Positions 58,860-64,000 of a stretch of DNA of 64,000 bases are shown here, one piece after another. Every line of letters starts with the position of its first letter. Positions within the stretch are counted from its first letter, which is position 1. Position numbers and translations under genes: made by a program. Source of the DNA: Gentiana macrophylla (lineage: Eukaryota > Streptophyta > Magnoliopsida > Gentianales > Gentianaceae). Below the pieces are notes generated by a model, which saw only the letters and a program-made list of their open reading frames with translations, was not told the DNA's origin and ran no database searches. Location of the stretch: NCBI GenBank assembly GCA_026214975.1, contig CM047808.1, forward strand, positions 50,161,073-50,225,072, in the 5' to 3' direction.

Positions 58860-61555
58860 GACGATGAACTTCATCTTCACCAAGACCTTCAAGTAAGGTG
58901 CTAGGATCCGTGATAAAGTTGTGATCTTTAGCAAGAAAAGATGTCACAGAAACGCGGAAAATCGATAAATTTACAGTGAAGGAAACACTTTGGTCCTGCG
59001 GGCAAATCAAGATCGTGCAACCGTTGAAACAACAGTGGTTTGTGGAGTCCTTTATCCGACAAACCAAATACAAAGCAAGCAGATTATGCCACCTGGAAGA
59101 GAAAGCACATTCAACCATCATGTTGTGCTTATCTCGATGATGTTATCACCGAGGTTGCCGAGGAAGACACCGCAGCCCAAGTTCGAAGAAGCTTGAAAGC
59201 CTCGTGATATGACCAAGTCACTGACCAACAAGTTGTTGTTGAAACAGAGGTTGTTCAGTTTGAAGATGCATGAAGGGAGTCCACCGAGGGACCATCTTGA
59301 CTAGCTGAACACAATATTACTTGATTTAAGGAATATTGATGTTAAAATTGAGGATGAAGATGAAGCCCTAATATTGTTGGTGTCATTTCCGGCATCATAT
59401 GAAAACTTTGTGCAGTCTTTCATAGTTGGGAAGGATACAGTAGCTTTAGAGGATGTGAGGTCTGTCTTACATGCCAGGGAGCTTAGACACAAGGCTGCTG
59501 GGACAGACAGTTAGGCTGCTGGGCTAGTAGCTAGCAGCAATAGTGGAAAAGGATATGGACAAAAGAGGAAAAAGAAGTCAGGGTCCAAAGGTCCTAAGTC
59601 TACCGATGTCTGTAATTATTGAAGGAGAGTGTGACATTGGAAGTCCAATTGTCCAAGGAAGAAGAAACAACAAGAAGGTAATTCTCGGCACAAGAGTCTC
59701 TAGCTAATGAGCAACTGATGAGGATCCGGTTCTAGTTGCTGGGGATTCTACACATCATAATGATGTGTGGATACTTGATTCTTGAGCATCCTACCATATT
59801 TGTCCAAACATGGAGTGGTTTTCTACTTATGAGCAGATAGATGGTGGTCAAATCTATATGGCCAACAACAAGGTTTGCAAAGTTGTGGGAATTGGCTCAG
59901 TATAGCTAAGGACAGAGGATGGTAAATTCTGTACACTGAAAGATGTAAGACATGTTCCACAGATGACCAAGAATTTGGTATCTCTCGCCATCTGGACAAC
60001 AAGGGTCAATTTCATGGTGGTGAAGGTGGATACCGAATGTCTTCAAAGATTCGGCTTGTAGTCCTCAAAGGCATCAAGAGGGAACCTTGTACATATTACA
60101 AGGATCTACTATATCGGCATCAGCCGTTGTTGCATCCTCGCTAGCTTCACTCGCCTCGGCAGACTCATTGGGCACATGAGACTAGGTCACATAGTGAAAG
60201 AGGTATATGCATTCTTTCTTCAAAGAGGTTTTCTTGGGGATATAAGGTCAAGAACTGGACTTTTGTGAACATTGTGTGTTTGGGAAATTGCATAAGTAAG
60301 TTCTCAAGCAGGTTGCACAACACAAAGGCATCACTTGATTATATCCATTCAGATCGCTGGGTCCATCAAAAGTTGAGTCATTGGGTGGTCACAGATATTT
60401 TGTGTCATTCATAGATGACTATTCGAGGATGACTTGGGTGGTGATGATGAAGAACAAAAGTGATGCATTCAAGAACTTCAAGCAATGGAAGGCCCTAGTG
60501 GAGAATCGCTTAGGCAAGAAAATCAAGAAGCTTCGCATTGATAATGGTCTGAATTACTGAATGATTTTGATTCATTTTGTGCAGCTGAGGGTATTGCCAG
60601 ACATCATACTGTAAGGAATACACCTCAGCAGAATGGTGTAGCTGAAAGGATGAATCAAACTCACCGGAGAGGGCAAGAGATATGCTTTCAAGTCGGGTTT
60701 ATCAAGGATATTTTGGGCAGAGGTCAGAAAAACAAATTTGCTACTTAATCAACAGGAGTCCTCACACAGGGATCAATCTCAAGACACCATTTGAGATGTG
60801 GTCAGGCAAGCCTGCTGACTACTTAGTTCTAAGGGTTTTTGGGAGTACAGCTTACTATCATGTTAGTGACGGGAAGTTGGACCCAAGAGCCAAGAATGGA
60901 GTGTTTGTGGGGTATGGTGATGGAGTGAAGGGATATAGAGTTTGGTCATCAGCAGAGGCCAGAGTAATCCTCAGCAGGATGTTGTGTTTGATGAAAATTA
61001 TATGTTAAACTCATCAAATGGGAGGTCTCATCGAATCAAACCAAAGTGTTGAACTCGATAGTGTTGAGAAACAGTGGAGCTATAGGTGGAGCTCCACTGA
61101 TATGCAACAATCAAGTGGATCCAAATCAACACTATAATCGATCCGATAATGAACCAGACCGATCAAGCCACCCCACCGAGACCTCGCAGAGGCGCCATAC
61201 AAACATTAATCGCCAGAGTCTACCGCCAAACAGCCTAGAAGAGCTAATGTTGGGATACCTCCAAGGAGATATGGGTATGATGATTTGGCTGGATATGCAT
61301 TCCAAGTTGCAGAAGAGGTTTGAGGTTGCTGAACCTACTACTTACAGGGAAGCAGTGACATGTACAGAAGCATCTCAGTGGCATGCAGCCATGGGAGATG
61401 AAATTGAGTCATTGTTGAAGATTCCTTTGTTTAATGTGATCAACAGCTCACGAAATGCAGCAAATAAGGGGACTAGCTTTACAAGGTTCCAAATCAAAAC
61501 TACTCGACTAGTTACTACCAATGCATGCCGGCAAGAAAATTACCATTATTAAAAG
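58860..61555 (+). pseudogene. Decayed Ty1/copia gag-protease-integrase region, truncated before the RT core
   Basis: In order: gag residues around 59240-59510 (LKMHEGS, EALILLVSFPASYENF in broken frames); a zinc knuckle at 59610-59660 (CNYC....H....C) with stops; the protease site near 59770 (VWILDS, with the following glycine codon changed to TGA, then ASYHIC); integrase at 60350-60690 (DYIHSD, TPQQNGVAERMNQ, then ICYLINRSPHTGINLKTPFE at 60740-60800); the copia block LRVFGSTAYYHVSDGKLDPRA at 60830-60890; and the start of reverse transcriptase at 61320-61440 (EPTTYREAV, ASQWHAAMGDEI). The RT core, RNase H and 3' LTR are missing. Multiple stops and shifts; not active. Confidence 0.85.
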
Positions 61556-62552
61556 TACCATTATTAAAAGTATTTTGATAAAGTACCAGGTTGCGACAGA
61601 AAAGAATAACATTGACATTATGCAACGTTAACCCATGGTTTAGAATTCAACACACAATGCCGGCGTCAAAATTTTTGTCTGTTAAAAATAAATTGGTTGA
61701 AAGACACATGTTTAATTGTACCTAAAACAGCACTAGTCCGACGACGATATAAGAATAATGGTTCAAAACTGCACACGCTTTTCCTTGATGGAACGACAAA
61801 AAAGAAAACACGAAAGGTGAGTAAGGACTCAACTGTGTAAAAATATACCGACTTTTGAATACTTACATCGCTCCATCATTGAGTACAAAATACTATACTG
61901 TAGATTACCTTGGTCGAGGATATTATATAACTGATTTGTCGCAACCTCGTGTTGATCACATAAGCAAAACGAAATGGGAAGCGTAAATCGATTCCCGAAA
62001 GTATCCATACTTGATCACATAACTACGACTATGGAAATATATACGTGGTTTTCAAACCGGTTCCTAAAATATCGACTTTTCTCCAATACACGACTTGGCT
62101 TTAACAAGACTCATCCCACTGCGGGTCGACTCGCTGAAAATAAAATTCCAATCAACATGAAAGACAACTATAAAACCGAAACCGCTAACTAAAGTAATTT
62201 GAAAATCAAACAAGAAACCAGAGGATCGTAAGAAAGGAACTCACTTTGCTAGTATAGCCTTTGCCTCGAGAATTACCTATTCCTCGCTCCTCTCTCTCAC
62301 TCTTCTTCTTCGTACTCAATGATCCTAAAGTCTAACCATAAGCCTCTATTTATACTACTCCCATAATTAATCAAAATCCTCAAAATTGTGCCCTATAATT
62401 GCCATAATTAATCAAAATCCCCAAAATCATGCCCTATAATTGCTGTGAAATAATGTCTCATATGAGTCACGTGGGAGAGAAAAAAATGAATGCATTGCAT
62501 TTACTCCCTAATAATTCTAACGTTTCATTCCACCTCCAATACTAATCTACTA

Positions 62553-62600
<48 letters not shown>

Positions 62601-62812
62601 TTTTTTTTTTTTTTTTTTTACACATATTCCAAAGAGAACACTAATAACAATAATGATTAAAAATAATAATAACCATACACATCCGCTTGAATTATACTCT
62701 TGAACAACACGCTTGAAGTTCCATAATGTTAATCGGCATCATTACTAGTTTAATTTTAATATATATGTGTGGTTTTATTGAGCGGTAACGACCCAAAATT
62801 TTGGGGTGTTAC
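61556..62812 (-). mobile_element. 3' LTR of a Tekay/Del-like gypsy element
   Basis: On the minus strand it starts TGTAACACCCCAAAATTTTG and is preceded by the purine-rich TTTTTTTAGAGGAGGATC (plus 62813-62830), a typical polypurine tract of this lineage. The left border is approximate because no primer site or duplication is visible. It holds a (TTA)n tract followed by a T run at 62549-62620 and a 17-bp tandem (ACCATTATTAAAAGT) at its left edge. Confidence 0.7.
62549..62620. repeat. (TTA)n microsatellite plus poly(T)
   Basis: About 17 TTA units followed by about 20 T inside the gypsy LTR. Confidence 0.9.
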
Positions 62813-62846
62813 AGATCCTCCTCTAAAAAAATTTCGTCCTCTAAAT

Positions 62847-64000
62847 TCATACCTTTAAAGAGGTGTGGATATTGTCGTCCGATGTCCTCTTCCAGCCCCA
62901 CGTGGCTTCCTCAACGCCGTGATGCATCCAAAGGACTCGTATCATTGGTATTTCCCTCCTGCGTAGTTTCCTGACTTGTCTGTCCAGGATCTTGAGGGGA
63001 GTTTCAACATAAGCGAGTTTACTATCAAGATTTGGCGGGATGTTTTCTTCCGAGAACACATGGTCAGAGGACTGTATATACCTTCTTAGCTGAGAGACAT
63101 GGAATACGTTATGTAGTCCGGATAGTGAAGTCGGTAGATGAACTTGATAGGCCGCGGCACCTATACGTTTAGTAATTTCATAGGGTCCCAAGTATCTTGG
63201 ACTTAATTTTCCTTTCTTAGGGAGTCGAGAGATTCCACGGTGTGGACTTACTTTAAGGAACACCTTCTCCCCAACCTTAAATTCCAGCTTCACCACGGCG
63301 GTTATCCCAGATAACTCTTCTGGCGACTTTGGGCGGCCTTGAGGTTCTCACGATGTGGCGACCTTTTGACCGCTTCTTCAACTTCGACAAGAAGTTCCTC
63401 CTGGTAAAATCTTACGCTCTCCAACTTCCTCCCAAAATAGTGAGACTCGCATCGTCGCCCATATAAGGCCTCATAAGGCGCCATACCAATGGATGAGTGG
63501 TGACTATTGTTATAAGCTTAACTCGCATAAGCTAGACAAATAATCCATTTCTCACCAAAGTCCAAAACGCATGCCCGCAACATATCCTCTAAAGTTTGTA
63601 TTGTTCGCTCGACCGACCATCCGCTTGGGAATGGTGTGACGTGTTAAGATCAAGATTTGTCCCCATTGCTTTTGGAATTTGGGCCAAAATCGACGTGAAC
63701 CTGGGTCTCTATCTCGAGACTATTGTGCAGTGCACACCATGTAGCCTAACAACCTCTTCGACATAAAGTGCAACAAGTTTTTGTAATGAGTCTTTAATGC
63801 CGATATAGCAAAAAGTGAGCAGCTTTTGGTAAGCCGGTCCACGATCACCCATACTGTGTCCTTTCCTTTTGAGACCTTGGAAGTCCCGTGACTAAATCCA
63901 TTGTAATGTGCTCCCATTTCCACCCGAATGGGTAAGGGTTGCAATTTTCCCTGTGTTTCTATGCTCGGCTTTTATCTTTTGGCACTCGACATGATGAAAC
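62847..64000 (-). pseudogene. Ty3/gypsy integrase and C-terminal domain (Tekay/Del-like), incomplete at window edge
   Basis: Read leftward: 63944-63720 encodes the integrase catalytic start (QPLPI, GKDTVWVIVDRLTKS); 63484-63302 carries MAPYEALYGRRC; 63296-62847 carries KVGEKVFLKVSPHRGISR, LSPRYLGPYEI (the GPY motif), LHNVFHVSQLRRY and a C-terminal ...RVLWMHHGVEEATW segment matching the chromodomain-like tail of chromoviruses. The three pieces are in different frames and the intervening integrase core is shifted, so the copy is defective. Order and strand fit the LTR and polypurine tract just to the left. Reverse transcriptase and the 5' LTR lie beyond the window. Confidence 0.88.

Overview
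This is a nuclear segment from a flowering plant, most likely a eudicot. It carries spliced genes with GT-AG introns, a ribosomal protein gene with a telo-box/TGGGCC promoter, a lignin-pathway cinnamoyl-CoA reductase with large introns, a plant-type QALGGH zinc-finger gene, and dense nested plant transposons (copia, gypsy, Helitron, CACTA, hAT and Stowaway MITEs, tRNA-derived SINEs). I could not assign a genus.

Layout. 0-7.5 kb: a broken plant-mobile-domain (MAIN-like) gene on the minus strand, interrupted by a 1.75 kb LTR-like insertion with a perfect target-site duplication, followed by an unrelated 1.2 kb LTR. 7.5-10.5 kb: palindromic foldback elements and AT-rich DNA. 10.5-11.3 kb: an intronless C2H2 zinc-finger repressor gene (minus). 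11.8-20.4 kb: a mosaic of duplicated AT-rich blocks and short-period repeats, split by the 3' part of a copia element. 20.4-25.7 kb: a thiolase exon fragment, a CACTA end, a Tat-type gypsy leader and gag, a truncated copia LTR, a gypsy-type gag/transposase fragment, an LTR-like block and a third foldback copy. 26.4-29.1 kb: a complete RPS12 (eS12) gene. 29.9-34.8 kb: a probable Helitron with an RPA-like fragment and a nested SINE. 35.6-39.3 kb: the inverted partner of the 24 kb LTR-like block, two tandem-repeat arrays and a LINE fragment. 39.7-48.3 kb: a five-exon cinnamoyl-CoA reductase gene whose introns hold many small transposons and whose exon 4 is frame-disrupted in this sequence. 48.7-58.2 kb: a non-autonomous gypsy-like LTR element with ~1.8-2.3 kb LTRs, inserted beside a diverged relative. 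58.2-61.5 kb: a decayed copia element. 61.5-64 kb: the 3' end of a Tekay/Del-like gypsy element running off the right edge.

Three host genes are supported: a zinc-finger transcription factor, RPS12 and CCR. They are functionally unrelated and share no operon-like logic. Almost everything else is transposon-derived. I did not find a convincing new biological system. The most informative signals are insertion footprints (a rejoinable gene around an LTR, a SINE with its own empty site in a neighbouring duplicate, hAT MITEs with 8-bp duplications), a family of large palindromic elements, conserved GGCGCC hairpins in LTRs, and a 57-bp array that keeps a reading frame open. Many single-base differences between repeat copies, and clustered frame changes in CCR exon 4, suggest that some breaks could be sequencing or assembly errors.
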